Assembly: GCF_010672455.1 (NCBI RefSeq)
Contig: NZ_JAAHGO010000012.1
Coordinates: 52,598 to 116,597, forward strand
Reading direction: 5' to 3'
From: Okeania sp. SIO2C9
GTDB lineage: Bacteria; Cyanobacteriota; Cyanobacteriia; Cyanobacteriales; Microcoleaceae
DNA length: 64,000 bases
The translations under genes and the position numbers were made by a program. The notes beneath the pieces were generated by a model that did not search any database, was not told the DNA's origin, and was given only the letters and a program-made list of their open reading frames with translations. Each line of letters opens with the position of its first letter. Position 1 is the stretch's first letter. Positions 1 to 12,455 of this stretch are shown in pieces.

Positions 1-308
1 CGCCACAACCATTCTAGACAAATAACTAGCAACATGAGTTGGGTATAGTGTTGAGAGCTTTCCATTTCTGGTTCATCGCTTTCTAGTTGAGTGGCATCAG
101 GCATTATTGCCTCTAATTGTTGGGCAGTTAAAACCATTGAGCTTCACCTTTTTTCAGTTATCAGTTATCAGTTATCAGTTATCAGCACTTCAAGCTGAAT
201 ACGCAAAACAACCAATAAACTGGGTTTATCAGTTAACTTAACTACAAATAAAATTAATCATTTATCAAAATATTTTGTAGTCAAGTTAGTCTAAATATTT
301 TCAGTTAT

Positions 309-1127
309 CTAATTATTATTAGCCGAATTAGCTATTTGTTGAACAACAGACAAAGGCAAATCTAAAGACTCAGCAATTACCTCTAAACTCAATCCTAATT
401 TTAGCATTCGAGTAACTGCTTCTTCCTTGGCCTTCTGTTCACCTCTTTGTTCCCCTCGTTGTTCTCCAATTCCTTCACCATCGGCAAAAGCATCTCGATA
501 AAATCTGGTTTGCTTTAAATCACCTAAACTAAACATTGCTGTAATTTCCTCCCGACTTTTTTCTGGTAATTTATAAACTATTATCGTCTCTAATAATTCG
601 ATAATATTCTGTTGTCTGACTGCATCTGTTAATTGAACTTTAGACTTTTCAACTAACGATTTAGCCAGATCGACTGCTGTTTCTTCTGGTTCTACTACCA
701 GTTTAACAATTCCTACTCCTAATGAATCTGATTCTAACTCATCTAAATAGATTCGTTCGACTCTTTCTAAAGCCAAAATATCTCCAAATTGATGAATTTC
801 TTCCCTCTCAATACTACGACTTGGATAGATAACTACTACCCTCCAAGGATGAGTGGGTCGATATTGTCTTAAATACAGAAAAAGTTCTGCAAAAATACGA
901 TAATATAATTCATCTCTGGGTTGAAATTGTACTTCTACTAAATAGAATGGTTTAGCTGGATTATTATCATTAGGCATAAATAATCCATCCAGACGAAATG
1001 CTAATTGTTTGACTTCACGGGAAGTAAATTTATAATTATTAGCTTCCTGTTTATCAATACCAATTAATTCAAAAAAGCTCTCTGGAAATGTGAGAAATAG
1101 TTCATAGAAAATGCTGTCTGTTTTCAC
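309..1127 (-). CDS. DUF2887 / Rpn-family putative nuclease
   Basis: A 272-residue protein opening MKTDSIFYELFLTFPESFFE, the typical start of the DUF2887 proteins that are abundant in cyanobacteria and grouped with the Rpn recombination-promoting nucleases (PD-(D/E)XK fold). The segment around residues 55-70 (FYLVEVQFQPRDE) has the E-x-Q arrangement expected of the nuclease core. The C-terminus has a short charged repeat (GEQRGEQRGEQ), then a helical region LGLSLEVIAESLDLPLSVVQQ typical of the family tail. The start codon is GTG. The family is often transposase-like and multicopy. A fragment of its 3' end is duplicated near 1561-1597, so a second copy has decayed downstream. Function in vivo is not established; family assignment is confident. 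Confidence 0.8.
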   Translation of the reverse strand: MKTDSIFYELFLTFPESFFELIGIDKQEANNYKFTSREVKQLAFRLDGLFMPNDNNPAKPFYLVEVQFQPRDELYYRIFAELFLYLRQYRPTHPWRVVVIYPSRSIEREEIHQFGDILALERVERIYLDELESDSLGVGIVKLVVEPEETAVDLAKSLVEKSKVQLTDAVRQQNIIELLETIIVYKLPEKSREEITAMFSLGDLKQTRFYRDAFADGEGIGEQRGEQRGEQKAKEEAVTRMLKLGLSLEVIAESLDLPLSVVQQIANSANNN

Positions 1128-2450
<1,323 letters not shown>

Positions 2451-4928
2451 ATGTTTGAACGTTTTACAGAACAATCAATCAAAGTGATTATGTTGGCCCA
2501 GGAAGAAGCTCGTCGTCTTGGACATAACTTTGTGGGTACAGAACAAATCCTCCTGGGTTTGATTAGTGAAGGTACAGGTATTGCGGCTAAAGTTCTCAAA
2601 GAATATGATGTAAATCTCAAAGACGCTCGGAACGAAGTAGAACAAATCATTGGCCGTGGGTCTGGGTTTACTCCGGCAGAAATTCCTTTTACTCCCAGGG
2701 TAAAACGGATGTTGGAAGTATCTTTAGAAGAAGCAAGAAAATTAGACCATAACTATATCGGTACAGAACATTTGCTACTGGCATTGCTGCAAGATTCTGA
2801 AGGAGTCGCTGCTAAAGTATTGGACAACTTGGGTATTGATAGAGGCAAGATTCGGACTCAGATAATTCGCTCCCTTGGAGAAGTTGCTGCAGTTTCTCCT
2901 GGAAGCTCTAATTCTGGGAATAAGAAAGCTGTAACTCTAGAAGAATTTGGTACAGACCTGACGAAATTAGCAGCAGAGGGTAAAATTGACCCAGTCGTGG
3001 GCCGGGAAACAGAAATTGAACGGATGATTCAAATTTTGGGCCGGAGAACAAAAAATAATCCTGTCCTCATTGGCGAACCTGGTGTCGGAAAAACAGCGAT
3101 CGCTGAGGGATTAGCTCAACGTATCGTTAACCAAGATGTTCCGGATCTTCTGCAAAATAAACAGGTGGTAAGCCTGAATATCGGTTCCTTAATTGCTGGT
3201 ACCAGGTTCCGAGGAGAATTTGAAGAGCGACTGAAAAAGATTATGGATGAAGTCCGCTCTAATGGCAATATTATCCTGGTAATTGATGAAATTCATACTG
3301 TTGTAGGTGCTGGTGCTATAGAAGGTAGTATGGATGCTGCTAATATTCTCAAACCTGCTTTGGCCAGGGGCGAAGTACAGTGTATTGGGGCGACTACTCT
3401 GGATGAATATCGTAAGCATATTGAACGGGATGCTGCTCTCGAACGTCGTTTCCAACCTGTGAAAGTGGGCGAACCTAGTGTGGAGGAAACAATTGAAATT
3501 CTCTATGGGGTACGCTCTGCTTATGAACAACACCACAAGTTAATTATTTCTGATGAAGCTTTGACCGCAGCAGCTAAACTATCAGACCAATATATTAGCG
3601 ATCGCTTCTTACCAGACAAAGCAATTGATTTGATAGATGAAGCAGGGTCTCGTGTTAGAGTCAAAAATTCAATGCTTTCACCACAGTTGAAGGATATGAG
3701 ACGGGAAATCTCAAAAGTGACGAAAGATAAAGAAGAAGCTATTCGCTCACAAGACTTTGAGCAAGCTAGTCAATTGCGCGATCGCGAACTGGAAATTCAA
3801 GCACAAATTGAACAGAGCGATACCGATAGACAAGAAGAAAAAACCAAAGTTAATCCTGTGGTGACAGAAGACGATATTGCTCATATTGTGGCATCTTGGA
3901 CGGGAGTACCTGTGAGTAAGTTGACAGAATCTGAATCTGAGAAATTGCTACACATGGAAGATACTTTGCACCAACGTCTCATTGGTCAAGAAGATGCAGT
4001 TAAAGCAGTATCTCGTGCTTTGCGTCGTGCTCGTGTTGGTCTGAAGAACCCCAACCGACCTATTGCTAGTTTCATCTTCTCCGGTCCAACTGGTGTTGGT
4101 AAGACAGAACTAACAAAAGCATTAGCTGCTTATTTCTTTGGTTCTGAGGAAGCCATGATTCGACTAGATATGTCAGAATACATGGAACGTCATACAGTTT
4201 CTAAACTTATTGGTTCACCTCCAGGATTTGTTGGTTATGACGAAGGTGGTCAACTAACTGAAGCAGTTCGTCGTCGCCCCTATACTGTCATATTGTTTGA
4301 TGAGATTGAAAAAGCTCATCCAGATGTATTTAATATCTTGTTGCAAGTCTTGGAGGATGGTCGTCTCACTGATGCTAAAGGACGGGTAGTCAGCTTCAAA
4401 AATACCTTAATCATTATGACTTCTAATATTGGTTCCAAAGTCATTGAGAAAGGTGGCGGTGGTTTAGGTTTTGAGTTTGCTGAGGATAAAGAAGAAGCTC
4501 AGTATAACCGTATCCGCAATTTAGTTAATGAGGAACTAAAGCAGTATTTCCGCCCAGAATTTCTCAACCGACTGGATGAAATTATTGTCTTCCGTCAGTT
4601 GAATAAGGATGAGGTCAAAGAAATTGCAGAAATTATGCTGCGGGAAGTATTCAGTCGTTTGGGCGAACGAAATATGACTCTAACACTCAGTGACAGCTTT
4701 AAGGAACGCTTGATTAAGGATGGATTCGATCCTAGTTATGGTGCCAGACCACTGCGTCGTGCAATTATGCATTTGTTAGAAGATGCTTTGGCAGAAGCAT
4801 TATTAGCTGGTCAAATTCAGAATGGTGAAAATGTTTATGTAGATTTAGATGAAAATGGAGAGGTAAAAGTTACATCTGCTGGAGCTGCTAAGGAACAACT
4901 TCCAGAATTTGCTTATAGCAAATCTTAA
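2451..4928 (+). CDS. clpC: ATP-dependent Clp protease ATP-binding subunit ClpC
   Basis: An 825-residue HSP100/ClpC unfoldase that unfolds substrates and feeds them to ClpP/ClpR in the cytosol. Domains in order: double Clp-N repeat (about 1-145), AAA+ module 1 with Walker A GEPGVGKT near residue 208 and Walker B VIDEIHT, a middle UVR-type coiled coil (about 415-455, containing [12 protein letters not shown]), and AAA+ module 2 with Walker A GPTGVGKT near residue 545 and [12 protein letters not shown]. The C-terminal D2-small domain ends in the usual GARPLRRAI region. Full length for the family. The ATG is preceded by AAGGAAAAGTAACC, a plausible ribosome site. It stands alone, with repeat-rich spacers on both sides. 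ClpC is normally the main, usually essential, cyanobacterial Hsp100. Confidence 0.97.
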   Translation: MFERFTEQSIKVIMLAQEEARRLGHNFVGTEQILLGLISEGTGIAAKVLKEYDVNLKDARNEVEQIIGRGSGFTPAEIPFTPRVKRMLEVSLEEARKLDHNYIGTEHLLLALLQDSEGVAAKVLDNLGIDRGKIRTQIIRSLGEVAAVSPGSSNSGNKKAVTLEEFGTDLTKLAAEGKIDPVVGRETEIERMIQILGRRTKNNPVLIGEPGVGKTAIAEGLAQRIVNQDVPDLLQNKQVVSLNIGSLIAGTRFRGEFEERLKKIMDEVRSNGNIILVIDEIHTVVGAGAIEGSMDAANILKPALARGEVQCIGATTLDEYRKHIERDAALERRFQPVKVGEPSVEETIEILYGVRSAYEQHHKLIISDEALTAAAKLSDQYISDRFLPDKAIDLIDEAGSRVRVKNSMLSPQLKDMRREISKVTKDKEEAIRSQDFEQASQLRDRELEIQAQIEQSDTDRQEEKTKVNPVVTEDDIAHIVASWTGVPVSKLTESESEKLLHMEDTLHQRLIGQEDAVKAVSRALRRARVGLKNPNRPIASFIFSGPTGVGKTELTKALAAYFFGSEEAMIRLDMSEYMERHTVSKLIGSPPGFVGYDEGGQLTEAVRRRPYTVILFDEIEKAHPDVFNILLQVLEDGRLTDAKGRVVSFKNTLIIMTSNIGSKVIEKGGGGLGFEFAEDKEEAQYNRIRNLVNEELKQYFRPEFLNRLDEIIVFRQLNKDEVKEIAEIMLREVFSRLGERNMTLTLSDSFKERLIKDGFDPSYGARPLRRAIMHLLEDALAEALLAGQIQNGENVYVDLDENGEVKVTSAGAAKEQLPEFAYSKS

Positions 4929-5314
4929 AAACTCAAAAACGGGCATAAGGAAGTTAAGCAGTCAGTTTTGACGACTGGAAATTTCAATCCTGTTCCCTGA
5001 TCGCCAATCATCAAAAACATCAATCTATAGAACCTGTAGGGACGTTTCATGGAGCGTCCCTTAATCATGTATAGCGACCGAAGGAAAGGTTATATCAAAT
5101 CCGTTTGCTTCGGATTAATATAGTTCTATTGTCGTCATACAATGGTTAAGGGCGAATGCCATTCGCCCCTACAATGTCAACTCTTATCTTTAAATACTGA
5201 ATAACACCGATGCTACCGGATTTGATATTAGGGCAGATAAAAAGCTTAAAAGTTAGACAACGCAATATTTTTCCTTCTTCCTCTTTCCTTCTTCCTCCTT
5301 CCTTCTTCCTTCTG
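4929..5314. other. Intergenic spacer with repeats
   Basis: No gene seen. Contains a degenerate palindrome GGGACGTTTCATGGAGCGTCCC near 5040, related to the palindrome of the MITEs at 19.2 and 43.7-44.0 kb, and a CTTCCTTCTTCC tandem just before the next gene's 3' end. Confidence 0.5.
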
Positions 5315-6139
5315 CTATGCAGAATTACTGCAGCGTGAAATTAGTTCCATCACTTGCGAACGACTCAACTTGTCTTGCCCCATAGTTAAAATATCTAGAG
5401 TAGCATGAGCAAGAGTCAAAGGAATTTGGCAAAAATTTCGAGCAGGTCCTGGAGGAAGAGAGTTAGTATAAGAGTCAGCTAATAAAAGATTACGTTGGGC
5501 ATAGGTTTGCAAATCTTCCGCAGTCCAATTATCGGGAAAAAAATCTACGCCCCTAGCTAAATCTTCTGTATGGTTGCGGAGAATATTCACCGCTTGTAGA
5601 CCTCGCCCAAACCCAATTGCTTCAGTACGATTAGTCTTAGTATTATCATACCAACTCCATAAATCAGAAAGTAATAATCCCACTGCACCAGCCACACTAA
5701 AAGTATAGCGGTCTAAATCTGATTCTGTGTGAATTGCCCAATTATTTTCAGCCCAATAAGCCATCCGGTCTGCCATTGCTGCTGTTACATCCCAGATCCT
5801 GGGCGCTATTGTCTCTGAAGCCAGTATTGCCCATTCTCCTACTCTTTGAGTTACTTCTGGTAGGTGAGTAATATTAAAGTCTAACTTGGCTGAAAAATTT
5901 TGGAAACTTGAATGGTCAACTCCTTCCTGTAAAAGTAAACTAATCTTTCGCAACAATTTTGCCTTTGTGAAGCTATCTAAATCTGGATGATCCTCAATTT
6001 CATCAATGGCACGCATACAAAGATAGGCTGATGTAACTGCCTCTTTTAGCCCAGATGGTAATTGACTAATAGGAATATAGAAAGTACGACTTGTTTCTTT
6101 TAGTATATATAAGGCATCTTTATCTTCAGGTCTGTTCAT
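5315..6139 (-). CDS. Squalene/phytoene synthase family protein
   Basis: A 274-residue all-alpha prenyl synthase homologue. The first Asp-rich motif appears as DEIED (about residues 46-50), the second as EDLARGVDFFPDN (about 192-204) after the conserved GFGRGLQAVNILRN segment. These bind the Mg-diphosphates of two prenyl diphosphates in head-to-head condensation. The D-x2-E-D form of the first motif is closer to squalene synthases than to CrtB phytoene synthase, but this cannot be settled by eye. The protein is somewhat shorter than typical squalene synthases (about 350). No carotenoid or hopanoid gene is adjacent. ATG start; terminates inside a CTTCCTTCTTCC-type tandem repeat. Confidence 0.85.
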   Translation of the reverse strand: MNRPEDKDALYILKETSRTFYIPISQLPSGLKEAVTSAYLCMRAIDEIEDHPDLDSFTKAKLLRKISLLLQEGVDHSSFQNFSAKLDFNITHLPEVTQRVGEWAILASETIAPRIWDVTAAMADRMAYWAENNWAIHTESDLDRYTFSVAGAVGLLLSDLWSWYDNTKTNRTEAIGFGRGLQAVNILRNHTEDLARGVDFFPDNWTAEDLQTYAQRNLLLADSYTNSLPPGPARNFCQIPLTLAHATLDILTMGQDKLSRSQVMELISRCSNSA

Positions 6140-7152
<1,013 letters not shown>

Positions 7153-8115
7153 CTAATTACTCATAATTTTTTCTAGAAAAGGAAGTCCAAAGGCAATAAT
7201 AATACTAACCGCTAAACCAGCGAAAGCTTTTAAAGCATCACTAAAAATAATCTTACCTACATCCTTCATTTCACGGTTTTGGAAATTGTGAGCTATTGCT
7301 ATTTCTCTTCCTGCTAAAAGACCGATAAATACCCAAGTTGTACTCATTGGCATTTTGCTCCATTCTTTAAATAATAATAAGATTAATCCATAAATCAAAT
7401 CTACAATTGTTGCCGAACGAATATCTTGAGTATTAGTTTTACTGGTAACTATATGTTGAATTGCACCACCATTTCTGTAAAAGATAATTGCGTGTAAAAT
7501 TAACATCACAAACATGGAAAAAAATAGCATTGAAGCATCAAGATTTCGTGGCAAGTATGCAAAGATATTTGCTAAGTCTTGAATTAACCATTGGCTCCAC
7601 AAAAATGCTGTTGATACCCACTGCAAAATTACCCAATGAATGGGTGCTTCTTTGTCTGCTGTACTGAGAAATTTCTCTTCTAAAGTTTTAGTGATGAATT
7701 TATAAATAAGTATAGCTGTGACAAAAGCTAACCCATAGCCAAAAAATGATTTAGTCAGCATACTGATGAGATTGCTAGGAGCAAAAACTGTGATAATTAG
7801 AAAAGTGGTACTAACAGGAATTCCCCAATTTGTTAAAAATAGAAGTACAAAAGGAGGAACTATATAAATCCAACTAAAATTTTCAGGAAAAGGAAATTCT
7901 GCCAAACGCCCATAAGCTACATCTCCATCATTAGTAATCCAGCCATATAAAAAAACTACCAACAAAACGGAGGAAATAAACAGCCATAAAACCCACCAAG
8001 GGCGCTGAGAATTAGAACTTAAAAATGTGCCAAGAGTTTGGATAGCATCGTTAGCTACAATTGAATATGATGCTAATAGAAACCCTAGCAACATCAATAT
8101 ATATTGACTGTTCAT
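7153..8115 (-). CDS. PiT-like inorganic phosphate permease-related membrane protein
   Basis: A 320-residue polytopic membrane protein with roughly eight hydrophobic segments. Near the N-terminus it has SIVANDAIQTLGTF and later TNWGIPVSTTFLII, which resemble the duplicated N-D-A and G-x-P-V-S-T-T-H signatures of the PiT (PF01384) phosphate permeases. A second PMSTTWVFIGLLAGRE repeat lies near residue 255, matching the internal duplication of the family. Key positions are variant, so transport of phosphate is an inference. It is shorter than usual PiT proteins (400-500). Divergently placed next to pstS across a 630-bp spacer, consistent with a phosphate role. ATG start. Confidence 0.6.
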   Translation of the reverse strand: MNSQYILMLLGFLLASYSIVANDAIQTLGTFLSSNSQRPWWVLWLFISSVLLVVFLYGWITNDGDVAYGRLAEFPFPENFSWIYIVPPFVLLFLTNWGIPVSTTFLIITVFAPSNLISMLTKSFFGYGLAFVTAILIYKFITKTLEEKFLSTADKEAPIHWVILQWVSTAFLWSQWLIQDLANIFAYLPRNLDASMLFFSMFVMLILHAIIFYRNGGAIQHIVTSKTNTQDIRSATIVDLIYGLILLLFKEWSKMPMSTTWVFIGLLAGREIAIAHNFQNREMKDVGKIIFSDALKAFAGLAVSIIIAFGLPFLEKIMSN

Positions 8116-8746
8116 ATTTTGTCGATATATTCTCAGATATTGAACAATTATAAGTAAGCATTCAGCCGTCAGCTATCAGCTATTGCTTTTAGTTTACGAT
8201 AAAAGCTTTATTAATTATATTACTAGAAAAGTTGCTTCCCTTATTTTTAAAGTTTATATTAATTTTAAAATGTCCTTAATAAAATAGTTTTGTTGCGCTC
8301 TATTTTGCAGCTAATAGATATTTGCGCAGCATTCCGCAGGAAATGCTTACAATTATAATAACTACAGTTTACCTGATGAATATTTTTATTTGGAGAATGA
8401 TTATACTTATAGCGGAAGTCAGGAAATAGGGATAAATAATTGATAATTTATGGATAATAATTGATTTGATTTTTAATTTTCGGAGATGTCTTAGTTTCAG
8501 GCTAAAATATTTTTTAGTTATCTAATAGAGAGTACATAATAAAAGTTTTCGACTAAAGTTAACAATAGATTAAAATATTGGCAAAATCTTGAGAAGATTA
8601 TATAATTAAATTATTGCCTATAGAAACTCTATAAAAATTGTAATATAAAGATTTAGTAACATAGATAAAGTGCCTCATATTCAAGCTGCTATCCTCGTTA
8701 TTATCTAGAGACTTATAAATAATTAGATTTTTCCGGAGGCTCATAT
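8116..8746. other. pstS upstream region
   Basis: A 630-bp divergent spacer. Its left half is filled by a MITE (8154-8350). The AT-rich right half carries the pstS promoter; no clear tandem Pho-box octamers could be identified by eye. A strong ribosome site GGAGG is at 8735-8739, 7 bases before the pstS ATG. Confidence 0.5.
8154..8350. mobile_element. MITE family 1, copy 2
   Basis: A 197-bp element starting GTAAGCATTCAGC and ending in a partly disrupted inverted copy (GCAGCATT then AATGCTTAC), flanked by a perfect 8-bp target duplication AATTATAA at 8146-8153 and 8351-8358. The first 70 or so bases match copy 1 at 1377. It lies between the PiT-like gene and pstS, so it may separate or carry promoter elements. 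Confidence 0.85.
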
Positions 8747-9784
8747 ATGGTTTTATTAAAAACTATTTGGCAAAATGCTCTAACAGTGACAGTTGCAGCA
8801 GTTACTCTTTCACTTGCTACATCTGGTGAAGCCATCGCCCAAACTATTGAAGGTGCAGGAGCATCATTCCCTGCTCCTTTGTATGACCGTTACTTTCAAA
8901 AATTAAAACAAGATACAGGAATTACAGTAAATTACAATTCGGTGGGTAGTGGCAAAGGTATTGAGAGTTTTATTTCAGATACCGTTGACTTTGCAGGTAC
9001 AGATGCACCACCAGTTGCAGCAGAAATAGAGCAAATGCCAAAAGGAGTAGTTATGGTACCTACCGCAGGAGGTGCTGTAGCAGTAGTTTATAATTTGCCC
9101 GGAGTTACCGAACTCAAACTATCTCAGTTAGTATTGCCAGATATCTTTGCAGGTAAAATTACTAAATGGAATGATCGCCGAATTGCTCAGGACAACCCAG
9201 GAGTTGACCTACCTGACTTACCTATTAAAACTGTGGTACGAGCTGATGGTAGTGGTACAACTTTCATTTTCTCCAGGCATTTGAGTGCTGCCAGTCCAAT
9301 TTTTAGTCGAGAAGTGGGTGCATCCAGAAAACCTGATTGGCCAAAAAATCCCTTGGAAGGTAACAAAAATGATGGAGTAGCTGCTTTAGTGAAAGAAACT
9401 GAAGGTGCGATAGGGTATGTACAAGATACTTTTGCTCGTCAAAACAACTTGTCAACAGCAATGCTGGAAAACCTAAAGGGTCGGTTTGTCGAACCTACTC
9501 TCGAAGAGGCAAATATTGCATTATCCGGACTGAGATTTTATCAAGACTTTACTCCTGCTAACGAAGCTAACCCTGATGATGGATACCCTATCGTTGGAGT
9601 CACTTGGTTATTAATTAAGGAAAATTATGAGACTTCAGGTCAAGCAACTGCAGTTAAGAAAATGGTCAATTGGGTTTTACAGGAAGGTCAAAACTTGAAC
9701 AATACTCTTGAGTATACCCGTGTTCCAGAAGCTATAGGTGCAAAAATTCTGGAGAAAGTTGAAATTCAAGTAGCAAATCAATAA
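8747..9784 (+). CDS. pstS: Phosphate ABC transporter substrate-binding protein PstS
   Basis: A 345-residue periplasmic phosphate-binding protein. It has a signal peptide (about 1-31, cleavage after AIAQ), then the PstS signature IEGAGASFPAPLYDRY, the SVGSGKGIESF phosphate loop and RADGSGTTFIFSRHL, which together contact phosphate. GGAGG precedes the ATG by 7 bases. No pstCAB follows; the next gene is on the other strand, so this is a stand-alone pstS as often found in cyanobacteria with several copies. Expected to be PhoB/SphR-controlled, but no Pho box was seen. Its neighbour is a PiT-like permease. Confidence 0.95.
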   Translation: MVLLKTIWQNALTVTVAAVTLSLATSGEAIAQTIEGAGASFPAPLYDRYFQKLKQDTGITVNYNSVGSGKGIESFISDTVDFAGTDAPPVAAEIEQMPKGVVMVPTAGGAVAVVYNLPGVTELKLSQLVLPDIFAGKITKWNDRRIAQDNPGVDLPDLPIKTVVRADGSGTTFIFSRHLSAASPIFSREVGASRKPDWPKNPLEGNKNDGVAALVKETEGAIGYVQDTFARQNNLSTAMLENLKGRFVEPTLEEANIALSGLRFYQDFTPANEANPDDGYPIVGVTWLLIKENYETSGQATAVKKMVNWVLQEGQNLNNTLEYTRVPEAIGAKILEKVEIQVANQ

Positions 9785-9870
9785 TCAGACTTTGAACTAT
9801 ATATTTGCAGGGTAGGTTGAAGAAGGTTTTTCAACAATTAATAATTACCTACTCTGCTGCATTCCATTAT

Positions 9871-10182
9871 CTATTCTATGACTTTCATTTTTGAAACTAT
9901 CCGTTCTTTACGAGTTTTACCACAAGGTTCAATACTCTCGCAGTCATTAATATTGACTTCTTCATAAGTTAATCTAACTTTTTTGTTGAGATAATAATCT
10001 TGGTCTGCACAAATATCAAAGTTAGCACCTACATTATATTCTGTACCACTTTTTAAGTCTCCGGTAATTAGCTCTTGTACCGTTCCCACCTCTAAAGGAG
10101 TATCTTGAGCAATTGCACTGATAGAAACAGTGGCCAAAGCAATTGCAGCTAGAGAAACAGAAGCTGTAATTTTTTTGAGCAT
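9871..10182 (-). CDS. Small secreted hypothetical protein
   Basis: About 103 residues from the preferred ATG at 10182 (MLKKITASVSLAAIALATVS), which gives a clean signal peptide with cleavage after AIAQ; the open frame extends to 10233 but that would bury the signal. AAAGG lies just upstream of this ATG. The mature part has four cysteines (FDICADQDYY, NINDCESIEPCGK and nearby), consistent with disulfides in the periplasm. Not recognised as a known family. Convergent with pstS, from which it is separated by under 100 bases. Confidence 0.6.
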   Translation of the reverse strand: MLKKITASVSLAAIALATVSISAIAQDTPLEVGTVQELITGDLKSGTEYNVGANFDICADQDYYLNKKVRLTYEEVNINDCESIEPCGKTRKERIVSKMKVIE

Positions 10183-10233
10183 TTGTAGTCTACCTTTGTT
10201 AAAATCGCTATAAGCATAAATATTACTAAACAA

Positions 10234-10623
10234 TTAGTAGCACAAAAAAGTAGCGATCGCCCATCAAAACACCCTATTTAGGGTTTGCTGAAAAAAGTAA
10301 AGTGTGGGAAGGGTGGGGAGTTTGGGAACTTTGGGGAGTTTGGGGAGTTTGGGGAGTTTGGGGAGATTGAAGGCGAGAATGTGTGGATAGAACTATAAAC
10401 ATATACTGTATAACCGGATTCTATATCAGGAGGAGAAAGAATTACAAAGATGAGCGTAGTGATGACTATTAGACATCTCCAAAAATAAAAAATAAAATCA
10501 ATTATCGCACTCTTATTTATCAATTATTTTTCCCTACTCCCTACTTCCTCTCTTCCAAAGTACCAAAGTGAATCTCTCTGGTAAACTAAGAAATTGAACT
10601 AAATTGAACGGAACTATTTTAAA
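10234..10623. other. Intergenic spacer with G-rich tandem repeat
   Basis: No gene seen. A tandem TTTGGGGAG repeat (about 10308-10365) dominates; the open frame reading through it on the minus strand (Ser-Pro-Asn repeats) is an artefact of that repeat. Confidence 0.5.
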
Positions 10624-11001
10624 ATGATGGAATCACTAAATGTATTAGGCGAAAAGCTAGAAGTTTGCTGTACTTCTCCCATGACTGGATTTTATCGGGA
10701 TGGGTTTTGTCAGACTGGACTATCAGATTTTGGTTCCCACGTTATTTGTGCGGTAGTGACAGCAGAATTTTTGGAATTTACTAAGCGTCGTGGTAATGAT
10801 TTGAGTACACCTAGACCAGAATATTCTTTTCCTGGTTTAAAACCGGGCGATCGCTGGTGTTTGTGTGCGTCTCGTTGGAAAGAAGCTCTAGATTCTGGAG
10901 TTGCACCACCGGTAGTGTTGTCAGCAACTCATCAAAAAGCTTTAGAAGTTGTGCCTTTGGAGGTTTTGCAGGAACACGCTCTTTCAATAGTTGATAATTA
11001 A
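10624..11001 (+). CDS. DUF2237 family protein
   Basis: A 125-residue protein matching the DUF2237 pattern: LNVLGEKLEVCCTSPMTGFYRDGFC, then DFGSHVICAVVT, and GDRWCLCASRWKEAL followed by APPVVLSATH. The conserved cysteines (CC, C, C, CLC) and the GDRWCLC motif suggest a metal- or redox-related fold, but the biochemical role is unknown. The protein is complete for the family. Directly followed by the leader side of a CRISPR array, with no evident functional link. Confidence 0.85.
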   Translation: MMESLNVLGEKLEVCCTSPMTGFYRDGFCQTGLSDFGSHVICAVVTAEFLEFTKRRGNDLSTPRPEYSFPGLKPGDRWCLCASRWKEALDSGVAPPVVLSATHQKALEVVPLEVLQEHALSIVDN

Positions 11002-11537
11002 TAATGGATAATTGATAATTACCTCTCGTTGAAAACGGATAGGGTTGACTAATCATGAAAATCTTTTCTTGCTTCTTCTTTAAAGGAGAGGATTTTTACC
11101 TTAATTATTCGGTAAGTTGAAAAAGGCGGTTAGTACTGATAACTAATAACTAAAAAAACTTCTAACTTCTGACTTCTGACTTCTGACTTCTGACTTCTAA
11201 AAGGGGGTTGACAATTTGTATACTTAAGGTTAGTATAGAAAGTAAGGAATTTGGTATAAAGAACCTCGACAAATGAATAACAGTAACTTTTTAATCTTTT
11301 TTAGTATTTAAAGAGTGGTTAAAAGGTTGTTTTTCATCTTTGCATGGTACCCCACATACGCGCCTCCGAGAATCGCTGAAACCCTGATTCTCTCGTTGAC
11401 CCGCATTGATGCCATGCTAGGAGAGGGTTTGAGGCGTGTCATTTTGGCAAAATTTGCCTTGTTGATTTTTTTATCAAAGGGGCGCGTATATTTGGGGGTC
11501 TGAAAGCCTTACTCTGTCGTGGTTCTAAAACCGAACT
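11002..11537. other. Intergenic region and presumed CRISPR leader
   Basis: The first 150 bases hold the GATAGGGTTGACTAATCATG interspersed repeat and a TTCTGAC heptamer tandem (about 11160-11199). The stretch from about 11260 to 11537 is the presumed leader and promoter of the CRISPR array, since repeats end in GAAAC on the plus strand. It includes an imperfect inverted repeat around 11365-11430 (GAGAATCGCTGAAACCC, TGATTCTCTCG). No gene is supported. Confidence 0.45.
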
Positions 11538-12287
11538 CTCTAGTGCTTCGTCTGAAGCGGAATTAATGGAAACAACTGAGTTTCCACGAAAATTGCAACA
11601 AAGAATCTCTAGTGCTTCGTCTGAAGCGGAATTAATGGAAACCTTGCGGATCCTGATCATGAATTTCATTATAGAACTCTAGTGCTTCGTCTGAAGCGGA
11701 ATTAATGGAAACTCCTGGAGTGTTAGGATCTTTCTCTTCAGCATTCTCTAGTGCTTCGTCTGAAGCGGAATTAATGGAAACAGCATGTTAGAGGCATGCA
11801 TACTGCGGGGGAAAACTCTAGTGCTTCGTCTGAAGCGGAATTAATGGAAACTATTTTCGCTAAACTGACATGCTGCTTTTTTTTCTCTAGTGCTTCGTCT
11901 GAAGCGGAATTAATGGAAACCAAAAAAAGCTCTCTTCATAATTGCTCAAAAAAAAGTTGCTCTAGTGCTTCGTCTGAAGCGGAATTAATGGAAACAGCTT
12001 GGTTTTTAATGCTTCTTTACTTAGATCGGACTCTAGTGCTTCGTCTGAAGCGGAATTAATGGAAACATTATATCAGCTCCTTGTAGTTGGGCCTTGTCTT
12101 CGAACTCTAGTGCTTCGTCTGAAGCGGAATTAATGGAAACTTTCAGAAACTTTTAGGGCTGTTCTGAAAGCTATTTTCCTCTAGTGCTTCGTCTGAAGCG
12201 GAATTAATGGAAACCTTCCGACAAAAGACCACCAGTTTTGGATTTTTGAAGCTCTAGTGCTTCGTCTGAAGCGGAATTAATGGAAAC
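11538..12287 (+). CRISPR. Orphan CRISPR array, 11 repeats and 10 spacers
   Basis: Eleven identical 36-nt repeats begin CTCTAGTGCTTCG and end AATTAATGGAAAC. Starts are at 11538, 11607, 11677, 11746, 11816, 11885, 11960, 12031, 12105, 12179 and 12252. Spacers are unique and 33-39 nt long; the first five are 33-34 nt and the later ones 35-39 nt. The repeat contains a hairpin GCTTC-GTCT-GAAGC. The GGAAAC end, typical of cyanobacterial type I/III crRNA 5' handles, implies transcription on the plus strand. No cas gene lies in the window, so effectors must act in trans if the array is functional. A 27-nt partial repeat follows at 12456. Confidence 0.97.
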
Positions 12288-12333
12288 TCAAGATATATCT
12301 TGCTTGACACATCTTCTATTACCGAAATATTGT

Positions 12334-12452
12334 GGTTTAAAACCTCCCCTTTTAAGGGGATAATAAATAAATAAAAATTTTCATGATTAGTCAATCCTCT
12401 CCTTGAAAAGAAGAGGTAATTCTAAATTCTAAATTCTAAATTCTAAATTCTT
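12334..12452. repeat. Interspersed repeat inserted at the distal end of the CRISPR array
   Basis: This segment (AACCTCCCCTTTTAAGGGGA, then ATTTTCATGATTAGTCAATC, then a TTCTAAA heptamer tandem) matches, in reverse orientation, sequences near 25785-25865 and 11020-11100. It sits between spacer-like sequence (about 12288-12332) and the truncated repeat at 12456, so it appears to have inserted at the end of the array. Confidence 0.6.
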
Positions 12453-12455
12453 GAA

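Noticed and set aside
10278..10523. 81-residue ORF with Ser-Pro-Asn repeats
   Set aside because: Translation of the TTTGGGGAG tandem repeat.
11439..12059. Open frames on both strands across the CRISPR array
   Set aside because: They consist of translated repeats (for example SSASSEAELMET) and are not proteins.
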